NCBI GenBank assembly: GCA_030248295.1 | Contig: JASANH010000123.1 | Location: forward strand, 124,001-188,000 | Reading direction: 5' to 3' | Origin: Mesodorylaimus sp. YZB2_4 | Taxonomy: Eukaryota > Nematoda > Enoplea > Dorylaimida > Dorylaimidae | Length of the DNA stretch: 64,000 nt | Shown: positions 63,542 to 64,000 of the stretch, in pieces | Layout: each line of letters begins with the position of its first letter | Position numbering within the stretch: the first letter of the stretch is position 1 | The notes under the pieces: generated by a model | Databases searched by the model: none | Told to the model about the DNA's origin: nothing | What the model saw: the letters and a program-made list of their open reading frames with translations, nothing else | Made by a program: the position numbers and the translations under genes

Positions 63542-64000
63542 AAAAGCCGATCGGATTCGAGGGCCTCGATTCTCGCACGTTCGATGAACTTGTCAGAAAA
63601 ACAGATACCCACAAATTTCGATTACCGCCGTCTCCTTCTCCTTCGGGACACGAAATGCCGATTTATTTCTGCCAAGCGAGCATTACGGCGCAATGCTGCT
63701 TGGTAAAATTAAGTTTCAGGTAAACAAAATTCTTAAAAATTTTTCTGTGTGACATTTTTCTTATTGTTATTTTCTGTTTACAGGCAAAAATTCATCGCAA
63801 TCTTTTTTTTAAAAAGGATATTTTAAATCTTATTACAATTTTTAAATTATTCTGAATCTCATTTATGAAGCAGAAGGCGGGAGAATTTTGTGCGGAAAAG
63901 ATCATTTTATGAATTTGAGGCGGGTAGAAGATTTCGAAAAATTTTCTTTGTTCTGTGAGCAACAGCTTGCGAGAAACGCAATATTCGGTATAAATTACAA
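63542..64000. other. AT-rich region upstream of the small coiled-coil gene
   Basis: This is probably the promoter of the minus-strand gene ending at 63541. Beyond about 63710 the sequence is AT-rich with T and A runs; no gene, RNA or repeat is recognised before the window ends. Confidence 0.45.

Overview
The window is eukaryotic nuclear DNA. Genes are split into many short exons joined by GT-AG introns, often only 55-120 bp, and the proteins are metazoan families. A contactin that begins with a C-type lectin domain, a Mask/ANKHD1 gene, a short Dap160-like intersectin and an Ig/FN3/DB-module receptor together suggest an ecdysozoan, most likely an arthropod or a close relative. I cannot name the species. 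Introns and intergenic DNA carry tRNA-derived fragments, a mariner element and small hairpin repeats.

Layout. 1-2310: repeat-bearing non-coding DNA. 2311-3530 (+): a small secreted C-type-lectin protein with a Cys-rich tail. 5708-12454 (-): contactin, 22 exons in consistent phase (1249 aa). 12455-17664: non-coding DNA with a mariner element that keeps both inverted ends, a possible retroelement relic and a perfect 36-bp hairpin. 17665-20413 (-): carboxypeptidase E-like enzyme, 9 exons, 469 aa. 22077-30770 (+): Mask/ANKHD1, 17 exons, 2497 aa. 31269-38004 (-): Ig/FN3/DB receptor, tail-to-tail with mask. 38588-40162 (-): mitochondrial tyrosyl-tRNA synthetase. 40654-58400 (-): giant cadherin with about 25-27 cadherin repeats, a mucin-like insert and one transmembrane helix. 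59248-62925 (-): intersectin with two EH domains, a coiled coil and five SH3 domains, 1068 aa. 63031-63541 (-): an 87-aa coiled-coil protein ending only 105 bp upstream of the intersectin start codon.

Several genes are surface or vesicle-trafficking genes typical of neural and epithelial tissue: contactin, the DB receptor and cadherin act in adhesion; intersectin in endocytosis; carboxypeptidase E in neuropeptide maturation. I see no sign of an operon-like pathway linking them. Exon joins were made by hand from splice signals and frame. Those for contactin, carboxypeptidase, mask, TyrRS, intersectin and the 87-aa gene close to exact multiples of three. The cadherin and DB-receptor models are complete in outline but not at every junction.

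The least expected content is a dispersed family of short hairpin repeats sharing a GAAACATCAACCCG-like core, often beside poly-C tracts, in introns and intergenic DNA. Also notable are a private Cys-rich exon inside an Ig domain, and a mucin block inside a cadherin ectodomain.
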